From Mesorhizobium sp. B2-8-5 (GTDB lineage: Bacteria; Pseudomonadota; Alphaproteobacteria; Rhizobiales; Rhizobiaceae), in contig NZ_CP083951.1 in NCBI RefSeq assembly GCF_006440675.2, positions 3,009,501-3,073,500 on the forward strand: a stretch of DNA of 64,000 nucleotides, read 5' to 3'. This document shows, in pieces, positions 33,512 to 42,491 of the stretch (position 1 is its first letter; every line of letters starts with the position of its first letter). The notes below the pieces were generated by a model, which was given only the letters and a program-made list of their open reading frames with translations, was not told the DNA's origin and ran no database searches. The position numbers and the translations under genes are program-made.

Positions 33512-34714
33512 ATGCTCGCTGAGATGAAACTTGCGGCGGCCAAGCCGCTGGATGGGCCGGCACTCGGCGAACCTTATCTGCTGACGCCCGGCCCGCTTAC
33601 CACGGCTTACGCCGTCAAGCAGGCGATGCTGCGCGACTGGGGCTCCTGGGACGGCGATTTCCGCGCCATGACCGCCGAGCTTCGCCGCCGCCTGCTGGCG
33701 CTCACCGGCGACAGCCGTGACGAGTTCGACTGCGTGCCGATGCAGGGCAGCGGATCGTTCTGCGTCGAAGCCATGCTCGGTTCGTTCGTTCCCCGGGATG
33801 GCAAGGTCCTGGTTTTAGCCAACGGCGCCTACGGTCTGCGCGCGGCGCAAACCATGCAGTATATCGGCCGCGCCTACACGTTGATCGACAAGGGCGACTA
33901 TCTGCCGCCGCGCGGCGAAGAGGTCGCGGCGGCTCTCGAGGCCGACCCCGCCATCACCCATGTCATCGCCATCCATTGCGAAACCAGTTCCGGCATCCTC
34001 AACCCGGTCGCCGAGATATCGGAGGCTGTCTATGCCAACGGCCGCAAGCTGCTGGTCGATTCAATGAGCGCGTTCGGCGCCATCCCGCTCGACGTCAATG
34101 AGATCCGATACGAGGCGATGGTGTCGTCGGCCAACAAATGCATCGAGGGCGTGCCGGGTTTCGGCTTCGTCATCGCCCGCAAGAGCGAACTGGAGGCAGC
34201 CAAGGGGCGTAGCCATTCGCTGTCGCTCGACGTCCATGCGCAATGGGCGAACATGAACAAGACCGGGCAGTGGCGCTACACGCCGCCGACCCATGTCGTC
34301 GCGGCCTTCCTCGAGGCGCTGCGCCTGCACGAGGCGGAAGGCGGCGTCGCCGGCCGCGGCGCGCGCTATACGCTGAACCGCGACGTCATGGTGGCCGGCA
34401 TGCGCGCGCTCGGTTTCGAGACGTTGCTCAAGGATCGCTGGCTGTCGCCGATCATCGTCACCTTCTTCAGCCCTGCGCATCCGAACTTCGCCTTCGACAG
34501 GTTCTACGAACTGATGAAGGACAAGGGCTTCATCATCTATCCGGGCAAGCTCACGGTCGTGGACTCCTTCCGCATCGGCTGCATCGGCCAGATGGACGAG
34601 CATGTCATGCGCCGTGTGGTCGAAGCAGCCTCCCAGTCGCTGAACGAAATGGGCGTCGACACCGCCGCCCCGTCCCCCGCCGCTATCGCCGAGCGCGCCA
34701 AGCTCGCCGCCTGA
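33512..34714 (+). CDS. phnW: 2-aminoethylphosphonate-pyruvate transaminase
   Basis: A 400-aa fold type I PLP enzyme: LLTPGPLTTAYAVKQAMLRDWGSWD at the N-terminus, VPMQGSGSFCVEAML, DSMSAFGAIPLD and the PLP Lys in SSANKCIEGVPG (K209). It converts 2-aminoethylphosphonate plus pyruvate to phosphonoacetaldehyde plus alanine. I start at 33512, which has GGGAGGG 5 bases upstream; the in-frame ATG at 33485 lies inside a dyad. It is followed by phnA (20 bases) and phnY, so phosphonoacetaldehyde is oxidised rather than cleaved by a PhnX. Confidence 0.93.
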   Translation: MLAEMKLAAAKPLDGPALGEPYLLTPGPLTTAYAVKQAMLRDWGSWDGDFRAMTAELRRRLLALTGDSRDEFDCVPMQGSGSFCVEAMLGSFVPRDGKVLVLANGAYGLRAAQTMQYIGRAYTLIDKGDYLPPRGEEVAAALEADPAITHVIAIHCETSSGILNPVAEISEAVYANGRKLLVDSMSAFGAIPLDVNEIRYEAMVSSANKCIEGVPGFGFVIARKSELEAAKGRSHSLSLDVHAQWANMNKTGQWRYTPPTHVVAAFLEALRLHEAEGGVAGRGARYTLNRDVMVAGMRALGFETLLKDRWLSPIIVTFFSPAHPNFAFDRFYELMKDKGFIIYPGKLTVVDSFRIGCIGQMDEHVMRRVVEAASQSLNEMGVDTAAPSPAAIAERAKLAA

Positions 34715-34734
34715 AGGTCTTTTGAGGATTTCCG

Positions 34735-35991
34735 ATGAACCAGATGTCTCCCGTCAACGTCACGGCCAACGGCCGTTCCTATGCCTGGCCGCGCGTGCCG
34801 GCCATCGCCATCTGCCTCGACGGCTGCGAGCCGGCCTATCTCGACGAGGCTATTCATGCCGGACTGATGCCAGCGCTCGAAAAGATCAAGAAGAAGGGCA
34901 CGGTGCGCTTCGCCCATTCGGTGATCCCGAGCTTCACCAACCCCAACAATCTGTCGATCGCCACCGGCCGGCCGCCAGCTGTGCACGGCATCTGCGGCAA
35001 CTACCTCTACAACCCGGAGACGGGCGAGGAGGTGATGATGAACGACCCGAAGTTCCTGCGCGCGCCGACGGTGTTCCAGGCCTTCTACGATGCAGGCGCC
35101 AAGGTGGCGGTGGTGACGGCCAAGGACAAGCTCAGGGCGCTGCTCGGCAAGGGACTGAAGTTCGACGACGGCCGGGCGATGTGCTTCTCGGCCGAGAGGT
35201 CCGACACCACGACGAAAATCGAGCACGGCATCGACAACGCGTCGAAGCATTTCGGCCTGCCAGTGCCCGAGGTCTATTCCGCGGAGCTTTCGGAATTCGT
35301 CTTCGCCGCCGGCGTGCAACTCCTGAAGGAGTTCCGGCCGGACGTGATGTATCTCACCACCACCGACTACGTGCAGCACAAATACGCGCCGGGCGTGCCC
35401 CAAGCCAACGCCTTCTACGAGATGTTCGACAAATACCTGGCGCAGCTGGATGCGCTGGGCGCGGCGATCGTCGTCACCGCCGACCACGGCATGAAGCCGA
35501 AGCACCATGCCGACGGCTCGCCCAACGTGGTCTATGTGCAAGACCTTCTCGACGAATGGCTGGGCAAGGAAGCCGCCCGTGTCATCCTGCCGATCACCGA
35601 CCCCTATGTCGTGCATCATGGGGCGCTGGGCTCCTTCGCCACCGCCTACCTTCCCAAAGGCGCGGACCGCGAGGCGGTGATGGAAAAGCTGCGCAAGGTC
35701 GAGGATATCATCCTGGTGCTCGGCCGCGAGGAAGGCTGCGCCCGCTTCGAACTGCCCGAGGACCGCATGGGCGACATCATCCTGATCTCGGGCGAGAACA
35801 AGACGATCGGCACGTCCGAACACCGGCACAATCTGGCCGCGCTCGACGAGCCGCTGCGCTCGCATGGCGGGCTGACCGAGCAGGAGGTGCCCTTCATCGT
35901 CAACCGCGTGCTGCCGGACCTGCCGAACGAGCCGGTTCTGCGCAACTTCGATGCCTTCTACCACGCGACGATGGCGGCCGCGCTAGGTTGA
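34735..35991 (+). CDS. phnA: Phosphonoacetate hydrolase
   Basis: A 418-aa alkaline-phosphatase-superfamily enzyme. Zn-site motifs: LDGCEPAYLDEA (Asp), Thr nucleophile in SFTNPNN (T68), TTDYVQHKYAPG (Asp, His) and VTADHGMKPKHH. It cleaves phosphonoacetate to acetate and phosphate. The fold is not the HAD fold of phosphonoacetaldehyde hydrolase, so this is the PhnW-PhnY-PhnA route. A large inverted-repeat element follows before phnY. Confidence 0.93.
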   Translation: MNQMSPVNVTANGRSYAWPRVPAIAICLDGCEPAYLDEAIHAGLMPALEKIKKKGTVRFAHSVIPSFTNPNNLSIATGRPPAVHGICGNYLYNPETGEEVMMNDPKFLRAPTVFQAFYDAGAKVAVVTAKDKLRALLGKGLKFDDGRAMCFSAERSDTTTKIEHGIDNASKHFGLPVPEVYSAELSEFVFAAGVQLLKEFRPDVMYLTTTDYVQHKYAPGVPQANAFYEMFDKYLAQLDALGAAIVVTADHGMKPKHHADGSPNVVYVQDLLDEWLGKEAARVILPITDPYVVHHGALGSFATAYLPKGADREAVMEKLRKVEDIILVLGREEGCARFELPEDRMGDIILISGENKTIGTSEHRHNLAALDEPLRSHGGLTEQEVPFIVNRVLPDLPNEPVLRNFDAFYHATMAAALG

Positions 35992-36004
35992 AGTTGAGCG
36001 TGGC

Positions 36005-36203
36005 GGTCGACCCCCACTCCGCCGAGCTTCGCTCGGCACCTCTCCCCCGATCGACGGGGGAGAGGAAAGGCGCCCAGTCGATTAGGCTGCGCTTTGAGCT
36101 GGAGGGTTTGGACTGCCAAGGATCAAGCGCCGACGCCGACTAATTTCCTCTCCCCCGTCGATCGGGGGAGAGGTGGCCGAAAGGGCCGGAGTGGGGGTCG
36201 ACC
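36005..36203. repeat. Nested inverted-repeat element between phnA and phnY
   Basis: Arms at 36005-36068 and 36144-36203 are inverted copies starting at the outside with GGTCGACCCCCACTCC. Each arm contains its own hairpin CTCTCCCCCG/CGGGGGAGAG, plus a small hairpin that differs between arms (CCGAGC-TTCG-CTCGG on the left, GGCC-CTTTC-GGCC on the right). The 75-base centre shows no gene. It looks like a non-coding mobile or REP-type composite. It may fold in the phnA-phnY mRNA and reduce expression of downstream genes. Confidence 0.8.
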
Positions 36204-36233
36204 CCGCGACGTATCCAAGACTGGAACCAACCC

Positions 36234-37688
36234 ATGACCCAACTCGATCCCGCCATCAAAGTCCGCCACGAACCGATGCGCATCGCCGGCGAGAAGGTCG
36301 ACGCCGAGCAGAGGCTGGAAGTGCGCTTCCCCTGGAACGATACCGTCATCGGCACGGTGTCCGCGGGCGGGGCGGAGCATGCCAGGCGCGCCTTCGAGAT
36401 CGCGGCTGCCTACCAGCCGAAGCTGACGCGCTACGAGCGGCAGAAGATCCTGCTCAGGACCGCCGAGCTGCTCAATGCCCGCAAGGACGAGCTGTCGGAT
36501 CTCATCACGCTGGAGCTCGGCATCTCCAAGCAGGATTCGCTCTACGAGGTCGGTCGCGCGTTCGACGTTTTTACGCTCAGCGGTCAGTTGGCCATCCAGG
36601 ACGACGGGCAGATATTTTCCTGCGATCTCACCCCGCATGGCAAGCAGCGCAAGATCTTCACCATCCGCGAGCCGCTCAACGCGATCTCGGCGATCACCCC
36701 GTTCAACCATCCGCTCAACATGGTGTCGCACAAGGTGGCGCCGGCGATCGCCACCAACAATTGCGTGGTAGTCAAGCCGACCGAGCTGACGCCGATCACC
36801 GCGCTGATGCTGGCCGACATCCTTTACGAGGCCGGCCTGCCGCCCGAAATGCTTTCGGTCGTCACCGGCTGGCCCGCCGATATCGGCGACGAGATGATCG
36901 CCAACCCCAACATCGACCTCATCACCTTCACCGGCGGCGTGCCCGTCGGCAAGATGATCGCGTCGAAGGCCGGCTACAAGCGCCAGGTGCTGGAGCTCGG
37001 CGGCAACGATCCGCTGATCATCCTCAACGATCTTTCGGACGAGGATCTGGCGAAGGCCGCCGATCTGGCTGTCGCGGGCGCCACCAAGAATTCCGGCCAG
37101 CGCTGCACGGCAGTGAAGCGCATCCTGGTGCAGGAAAAGGTTGCCGATCGTTTCGTGCCGATGGTGCTGGAGCGTGCCAAGGCGATCCGCTTCGGCGATC
37201 CGCGCGACCCGGCAACGCAGCTCGGCACGGTGGTGCACGAGAAGGCTGCGGCGCTGTTCGAAAGCCGTGTCCACATGGCGGCCGAGCAAGGCGCCGAGGT
37301 GCTTTACAATCCCGGCCGCAAGGGCGCGTTGCTGCCGCCGATCGTCGTCGACCGCGTGCCGCACCAGTCCGAGCTGGTGATGGAGGAAACTTTTGGGCCG
37401 ATCGTGCCGATCGTGCGCGCGCCGGACGATGACGAGGCGCTGATCGCGTTGTCGAACTCCACGGCCTTCGGCCTGTCGTCGGGCGTTTGCACCAACGACT
37501 TCCGCCGCATGCAGAAATACATAACCGGCCTCAAGGTCGGCACCGTCAACATCTGGGAAGTGCCGGGATACCGCATCGAGATGAGCCCATTCGGCGGCAT
37601 CAAGGATTCGGGCAACGGCTACAAGGAAGGCGTCATCGAGGCGATGAAGAGCTACACCAACGTCAAGACCTTCTCCTTGCCTTGGTAA
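36234..37688 (+). CDS. phnY: Phosphonoacetaldehyde dehydrogenase
   Basis: A 484-aa aldehyde dehydrogenase with a PhnY-like N-terminus ([25 protein letters not shown]). It has catalytic Glu in LELGGNDP, catalytic Cys in [11 protein letters not shown] and C-terminal [15 protein letters not shown]. It oxidises phosphonoacetaldehyde to phosphonoacetate. The start is 30 bases after the inverted repeat and has no clear Shine-Dalgarno, so translation may be weak or coupled to upstream structure. Confidence 0.9.
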   Translation: MTQLDPAIKVRHEPMRIAGEKVDAEQRLEVRFPWNDTVIGTVSAGGAEHARRAFEIAAAYQPKLTRYERQKILLRTAELLNARKDELSDLITLELGISKQDSLYEVGRAFDVFTLSGQLAIQDDGQIFSCDLTPHGKQRKIFTIREPLNAISAITPFNHPLNMVSHKVAPAIATNNCVVVKPTELTPITALMLADILYEAGLPPEMLSVVTGWPADIGDEMIANPNIDLITFTGGVPVGKMIASKAGYKRQVLELGGNDPLIILNDLSDEDLAKAADLAVAGATKNSGQRCTAVKRILVQEKVADRFVPMVLERAKAIRFGDPRDPATQLGTVVHEKAAALFESRVHMAAEQGAEVLYNPGRKGALLPPIVVDRVPHQSELVMEETFGPIVPIVRAPDDDEALIALSNSTAFGLSSGVCTNDFRRMQKYITGLKVGTVNIWEVPGYRIEMSPFGGIKDSGNGYKEGVIEAMKSYTNVKTFSLPW

Positions 37689-37693
37689 GCGTC

Positions 37694-38812
37694 GTGAAGG
37701 ACAGTTTCGACCTTGCCGTGGTCGGCTCCGGCATTCTTGGGCTGGCTCATGCTCTTGCGGCGGCGCGCCGCGGCTTGCGCGTCATTGTCATCGATCGCGA
37801 CCAGAAAGCGAATGGCGCCTCAATCCGCAATTTCGGCCTCGTCGTCGTCACGGGACAGGAGTCGGGCCCGTCGCGCCGGCTGGCGGAACGCAGCCGCGAG
37901 ATCTGGCTCGATCTGTCGAATGAGGCGGGCATTGAGATCCTGCACCGCGGCAAGCTGATCGCGGCGCAACGCCCGGAAGCACTGGCTCTGCTGGAGACGT
38001 TCAAGTCCGGCGAGCATGGCAGCGCGTGCGGGCTTCTGACCGCTCGACAAGTGGTCGCGCAGCAGGCCGGCCTTGACGAGAAAGCAATCATCGGCGGGCT
38101 CTACAGCCCGTTCGAGTTGCGCGTGGAGTCCCGCGAGGTGCTGCCGCGGCTGGCGTCGTTCCTGGCTGAGAAATTCCGCGTCGTGTTCCGCACCGGCGTA
38201 TCGGTGACCGAGATCGCGCCGCCCTTCGTCGAAACCAGCGCGGGACGTGTCCATGCGCAAAAGGTCGTCGTCTGTCCCGGCGACGATTTCAGCTCGCTTT
38301 ATCCGGAACTGATCGGCAAGCACGGCGTGCAGCGCTGCAAGCTCCAGATGCTGCGGCTGGCCGCCCCCGGTTTCCGGCTCCAGTCGGCGCTGATGTCCGA
38401 TCTCAGCCTGTTGCGCTATGGCGGTTTCGCCGGCCTTCCTGAGGCCGCCGTGTTGCGAAGCAAGCTGGGCGAGCAGCGCGGGGCCGCGCTGGCCAACGGC
38501 GTTCACCTGATCGTCGTGCAGAGCGCGGACGGTTCGCTGGTCGTCGGCGACTCCCATCATTACGGGCTCACGCTCGATCCGTTCGGATCGGAAGCCGTCG
38601 ACCAATTGATCCTCGATGAATTCAAGACATTGTTCGGCACGGTGCCGAACGTGCTTGCGCGCTGGACGGGACATTACGCTTCAGCGAAGAATGCCGTGCT
38701 GCGCGACACCCCGCATGAAGACGTGCGGCTGGTGATCGTCACCAGCGGCACCGGCGCCAGCACCGGCTTCGGGCTTGGCGAGGAGACCATAACGGAGTTG
38801 TTCGGCCAATGA
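37694..38812 (+). CDS. FAD-dependent oxidoreductase of phosphonate clusters (DAO fold)
   Basis: A 372-aa D-amino-acid-oxidase-fold flavoprotein. It has the dinucleotide motif VVGSGILGLAHALAAARRG with the acidic IDRD after it, and C-terminal GTGASTGFGLGEE closing the FAD site. Related genes recur in aminoethylphosphonate clusters, where some oxidise 2-aminoethylphosphonate or its N-methyl form to phosphonoacetaldehyde (known for PbfC/PbfD-type flavoenzymes). The substrate here is inferred from context. It starts at GTG 37694, 5 bases after phnY, and overlaps the next gene (ATGA). Confidence 0.75.
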   Translation: MKDSFDLAVVGSGILGLAHALAAARRGLRVIVIDRDQKANGASIRNFGLVVVTGQESGPSRRLAERSREIWLDLSNEAGIEILHRGKLIAAQRPEALALLETFKSGEHGSACGLLTARQVVAQQAGLDEKAIIGGLYSPFELRVESREVLPRLASFLAEKFRVVFRTGVSVTEIAPPFVETSAGRVHAQKVVVCPGDDFSSLYPELIGKHGVQRCKLQMLRLAAPGFRLQSALMSDLSLLRYGGFAGLPEAAVLRSKLGEQRGAALANGVHLIVVQSADGSLVVGDSHHYGLTLDPFGSEAVDQLILDEFKTLFGTVPNVLARWTGHYASAKNAVLRDTPHEDVRLVIVTSGTGASTGFGLGEETITELFGQ

Positions 38813-40155
38813 CGCTCATCCATACCGAAGGCGAATCCAACAAGGCCGCCGCCCGACAGGAATGGAGCGCGAGGCAGAGCCACGCGCCTTCGCAGGAGCT
38901 TTTGCGCCGCGACGCCGACGCCTTCCTGCACCAGAGCCTTTCCAGCCCCTGCGTCTCTGCCATCGCCAAGGCGGAAGGCATCTGGATCGAGGACACGGCC
39001 GGACGCCGTTACATGGATTTCCACGGCAACAGCGTCCACCATATCGGCTACGGCCATCCGCGGCTCAAGGAAGCGATCGCCAAGCAGATGGATGAATTGC
39101 CGTTCTCTCCGCGCCGCTTCACTTGCGAGCCGGCGGTCGAGCTTGCCGAGACGCTCGGCAAGCTGGCGCCGGGGGACCTCGGCAAGGTGCTGTTCACGAC
39201 CGGCGGGTCGGACGCGATCGAGGTCTCGCTGAAGCTGGCGCGCGCCGCCACCGGCCGGTTCAAGACGCTGTCGTTCTGGGACGCGTTTCACGGCGCCGGC
39301 TTCGGCGCTTCCAGCGTCGGCGGCGAGGCGACATTCCGCTCCGGCATCGCCGGGCCGCTTTTGCCCGGCGCCGAGCATGTCGCGCCCTGGGCGCCGCACA
39401 ATTGCGCCTATGGGACTAAGTCGCTGGAGGATTCCGCCCGCGCGTGCGCCAGCATGATCGCTTACGTGCTGGGGCGCGAGGGCGATTTCGCCGCCTTCAT
39501 CGCCGAGCCGATGCGCGCGACGCCGCTGGTGCCGGCGCCTGGCTTCTGGAAGGCAGTGCGCGAGGCCTGCGACCGGCACGGCACGCTGTTGATCTTCGAC
39601 GAAATCCCGACCGGCCTCGGCAAGACCGGAAAATTCTTCGCCTCCGAGCATGACGGCGTGACGCCCGACATCATCGTGCTCGGCAAGTCGCTCGGCGGCG
39701 GCATCCTGCCGATCGCCTCGGTGATCGCGCGGCGCGATCTCGACGTCGCCGGCGACTATGCGATCGGCCACTACACGCATGAAAAGAACCCGGTGACGGC
39801 GCGCGCCGCGCTGACCACCATCGCCATTGTCCGCGAGGAAGGCCTGGTCGAGCGCTCGGCCGAGCTTGGCGCCCACGCACTAGGCCGTATGCAGGATCTC
39901 ATGCGGCGCTCGCCATTCGTCGGCGACGTCAGGGGCAGGGGGCTGATGTTCGGCGTCGAGATGGTCGAGGACAAGGCAAGCCGTGCCCCGGCGCGGGCCC
40001 TTGCCGAGCGGATCTACTATCGCTGCCTCGACCAGGGGCTGAGCTTCAAGATCAGCCAGGGCAATGTGCTGACGCTGTCGCCGCCGCTGGTGATTGCGCG
40101 CGCCGATCTCGACCGGGCGCTCGACATCGTCGAGGCCGCCGTGCTGGCGGCGTGA
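38809..40155 (+). CDS. Class III aminotransferase-fold PLP enzyme, probable (R)-1-hydroxy-2-aminoethylphosphonate ammonia-lyase (PbfA-like)
   Basis: A 448-aa class III aminotransferase-fold protein: DTAGRRYMDFHGNSVHHIGYGHP, FTTGGSDAIEVSLKLARAAT, LLIFDEIPTGLGKTGKFF (PLP Asp) and the PLP Lys in IIVLGKSLGGG. Such enzymes in phnW-phnY clusters have been identified as PbfA, which eliminates ammonia from (R)-1-hydroxy-2-aminoethylphosphonate to give phosphonoacetaldehyde. The phnA/phnY neighbours fit. An ordinary omega-transaminase role cannot be excluded. It overlaps both neighbours by a few bases. Confidence 0.68.
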   Translation: MTLIHTEGESNKAAARQEWSARQSHAPSQELLRRDADAFLHQSLSSPCVSAIAKAEGIWIEDTAGRRYMDFHGNSVHHIGYGHPRLKEAIAKQMDELPFSPRRFTCEPAVELAETLGKLAPGDLGKVLFTTGGSDAIEVSLKLARAATGRFKTLSFWDAFHGAGFGASSVGGEATFRSGIAGPLLPGAEHVAPWAPHNCAYGTKSLEDSARACASMIAYVLGREGDFAAFIAEPMRATPLVPAPGFWKAVREACDRHGTLLIFDEIPTGLGKTGKFFASEHDGVTPDIIVLGKSLGGGILPIASVIARRDLDVAGDYAIGHYTHEKNPVTARAALTTIAIVREEGLVERSAELGAHALGRMQDLMRRSPFVGDVRGRGLMFGVEMVEDKASRAPARALAERIYYRCLDQGLSFKISQGNVLTLSPPLVIARADLDRALDIVEAAVLAA

Positions 40156-41171
40156 ACCCGATGAAGGCTGTCCGCACCGACAGGGAGCTCGAATGCCCGG
40201 GGATCGACACGGGCCTGAAGGCGCGCGGTGTCGAACTGGTGACGTTGCCGGACGGAATTCCGGAAGCCGAGCTGATGGCGGCGGTCGCCGATGCCGACCT
40301 CATCCTGATGTGCTACACTCCGATCACCGCGCGCGTCATCGAGGCGGCGCCCAAACTCAAGGGCATCGTCAAATACGGCGTGGGCATCGACGCCATCGAT
40401 ATCCAGGCGGCGACGCGGCGTGGCATTCCGGTCGTCAATGTTCCCGAATATGCCGAGGAGACGGTGGCCGAGGGCGCCTTCGCGTTGATGATCGCGCTGG
40501 CGAAACGGCTGCCGGCGATTACGGCCGCTGTCTCGCGCGACGGCTGGATCTGGCCCGAGCAGCGCTGGCTCGGACGCGACATCTCCGGATCGACACTTGG
40601 CCTGGTGGGCTGCGGCAAGATCGGCCGCAGCATGGCGCGCATGGCCGGGCACGGGTTTCGGGCGCGGGTGCTCGGCTTCGATCCGGGCATCGACGCTGCG
40701 ACAATGCAAGATGCGGGGATCAAGAAGATCGACGATTTGCATGCCATGCTCGGCGCCTGCGATTTCGTGTCGATCCACTGCGTCCTGAACGAGCAGACAC
40801 GCGGCCTGATCGGCGGCCGAGAACTCGCCTGTATGAAGCCTTCGGCCATCCTCATCAACGTCTCGCGCGGGGCGCTGATCGACGAGGCAGCGCTTGTCGA
40901 AGCGATCGTTGCCGGACGCATCGCCGCAGCCGGGCTCGACGTCTACTCGCTGGAGCCGCTGGCCAGGTCCGGTCATCCGATGAGCGCGCTTTTCGATCGC
41001 GACAATGTGATCCTGTTTCCGCACCTCACCTTCTTCACGCATGAGGCGATGCGCCGGCTTGAGGATGACACTTTGGCCCGCTGTTTCGAGCTGCTCGAAG
41101 GTCGGCCGGTAACGATCCGCTCGCGGGACCCGCGCTTGCGCGCGCAGACGACGGGCGTCGAATTTCGCTGA
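40152..41171 (+). CDS. D-isomer-specific 2-hydroxyacid dehydrogenase in the phosphonate operon
   Basis: A 339-aa dehydrogenase: Rossmann motif GLVGCGKIGRSMARMAGHG, VSRGALIDEAALVEAI, and a catalytic His in FPHLTFFTHEA. The first possible start is GTG 40152 overlapping the previous stop; ATG 40161 is the alternative. Its tight coupling to the PbfA-like gene implies a role in the same pathway, for example handling a 2-hydroxy or 2-oxo phosphonate side product, but no such substrate is established here. Confidence 0.8.
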   Translation: MNPMKAVRTDRELECPGIDTGLKARGVELVTLPDGIPEAELMAAVADADLILMCYTPITARVIEAAPKLKGIVKYGVGIDAIDIQAATRRGIPVVNVPEYAEETVAEGAFALMIALAKRLPAITAAVSRDGWIWPEQRWLGRDISGSTLGLVGCGKIGRSMARMAGHGFRARVLGFDPGIDAATMQDAGIKKIDDLHAMLGACDFVSIHCVLNEQTRGLIGGRELACMKPSAILINVSRGALIDEAALVEAIVAGRIAAAGLDVYSLEPLARSGHPMSALFDRDNVILFPHLTFFTHEAMRRLEDDTLARCFELLEGRPVTIRSRDPRLRAQTTGVEFR

Positions 41172-41279
41172 AGAATCCGTCATTTCCGTGAGGTATCGCA
41201 ACCAGGAGTGCAGGAGAACACGCCCTGCAACGGCCATGCGACAGTTCCGTGACAAATATCAGTAGAGACTTGCCTGTCA

Positions 41280-41297
41280 TAAAATAAATAGATTTTA
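41280..41297. promoter_or_regulatory. Candidate LysR-regulator site before the phosphonate importer
   Basis: TAAAAT-AAATAG-ATTTTA, perfect 6-bp arms. It is preceded by TGTCAT, which also occurs before phnW. It lies about 130 bases before the binding-protein gene in a 257-base gap and suggests a second regulated promoter. A TTGACA at 41322-41327 is a possible -35. Confidence 0.45.
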
Positions 41298-41428
41298 CTT
41301 ATCGATCGGCGACCCTCAAAGTTGACACAACGACGACATGCACCAGCGCTACTGAGCCCTTGGCGGGCCGACCAATGCCATCACGAGTGCGTCGCAGATT
41401 GTGCCTTTCAATCAAAGGGGAACTGACC

Positions 41429-42460
41429 ATGAAATCGCGAAATCTCACCGTAGCTCTGGCCTTTACCGCGGCACTGTTGGGCTCGTCGGCGCTCGTCGCG
41501 CCGGCTTTCGCCAACGGCGTCGTCACCATCTACTCGGCCGATGGCCTGCATGACGGCAATGGCAGCTGGTACGAGACCGAGTTCGCCGCCTTCACCAAGG
41601 CCACCGGCATCACCGTGCAGTATATCGAGGGCGGTTCGGGCGGCGTCGTCGAACGCGTCGCCAAGGAGAAGTCGAACCCGCAGGCCGACGTTCTCGTCAC
41701 GCTGCCCCCCTTCATCCAGCGTGCCGCAGCCGACGGCTTGCTGCAGGATTTCAAGCCCGAAGGCTCCGACCAGATCGATGGCGGCACCGACAAGTACCGG
41801 CCGCTGGTCAACAACTACATGAACTTCATCTACAACAGCGCCGTGCTGTCGGAAGCGCCGAAGAGCTACAACGACCTGCTCGATCCGAAATTCAAGGGCA
41901 AGATCCAGTATTCGACGCCCGGCCAGGCCGGCGACGGCACCGCCGTCATGCTTGAGATCATCCACGCCTTCGGCGGCGAGGATGCGGGCTTCGAATTCAT
42001 GAAGAAGCTGCAGGACAACAATGTCGGCCCGTCCGCCTCGACCGGCAAGCTGACCGCGTTGGTCAACAAGGGCGAGCTGCATGTGGCCAATGGCGACCTG
42101 CAGATGAACATGTCGCAGATGGCCGACAATCCGAACATCAAGGTGTTCTGGCCCGCGGGTCCGGACGGCACCCGCTCCACGTTCGCGCTGCCCTATGAAA
42201 TCGGCCTGGTCACCGGCGCGCCCAACAGCGACAACGGCAAGAAGCTGATCGAGTTCCTGCTGTCCAAGGAAGCGCAGTCGACGGTAAGCTCGGTCGCGCT
42301 CGGCATGCCGGCCCGCAAGGACGTGAAGCCGGACGACACCAATTTCGCCAAGGCGCAGGAGGCGATGAAGGGCGTGACCATCTGGGCGCCGAACTGGGAC
42401 GATGCGCTCATCAAGCTGCCCGACTACGTCAAGAAGTGGAACGAAGCGACGGGAAGTTGA
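41429..42460 (+). CDS. phnS: 2-aminoethylphosphonate ABC transporter substrate-binding protein (probable)
   Basis: A 343-aa periplasmic protein. The signal peptide is [20 protein letters not shown], cleaved near APAFAN, with a type II fold of the ferric/2-aminoethylphosphonate class ([47 protein letters not shown]). Its position at the end of the aminoethylphosphonate operon, before the ATPase and two permeases, supports phosphonate uptake. It starts at ATG 41429, which begins the signal peptide. Confidence 0.82.
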   Translation: MKSRNLTVALAFTAALLGSSALVAPAFANGVVTIYSADGLHDGNGSWYETEFAAFTKATGITVQYIEGGSGGVVERVAKEKSNPQADVLVTLPPFIQRAAADGLLQDFKPEGSDQIDGGTDKYRPLVNNYMNFIYNSAVLSEAPKSYNDLLDPKFKGKIQYSTPGQAGDGTAVMLEIIHAFGGEDAGFEFMKKLQDNNVGPSASTGKLTALVNKGELHVANGDLQMNMSQMADNPNIKVFWPAGPDGTRSTFALPYEIGLVTGAPNSDNGKKLIEFLLSKEAQSTVSSVALGMPARKDVKPDDTNFAKAQEAMKGVTIWAPNWDDALIKLPDYVKKWNEATGS

Positions 42461-42491
42461 TCTTCTGGTGGGCAAATCCGGAGGAGCAGCC

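Noticed and set aside
34735..35991. Phosphonoacetaldehyde hydrolase (PhnX)
   Set aside because: The protein has alkaline-phosphatase-superfamily motifs and a Thr nucleophile, not HAD motifs; phnY next to it fits phosphonoacetate hydrolase.
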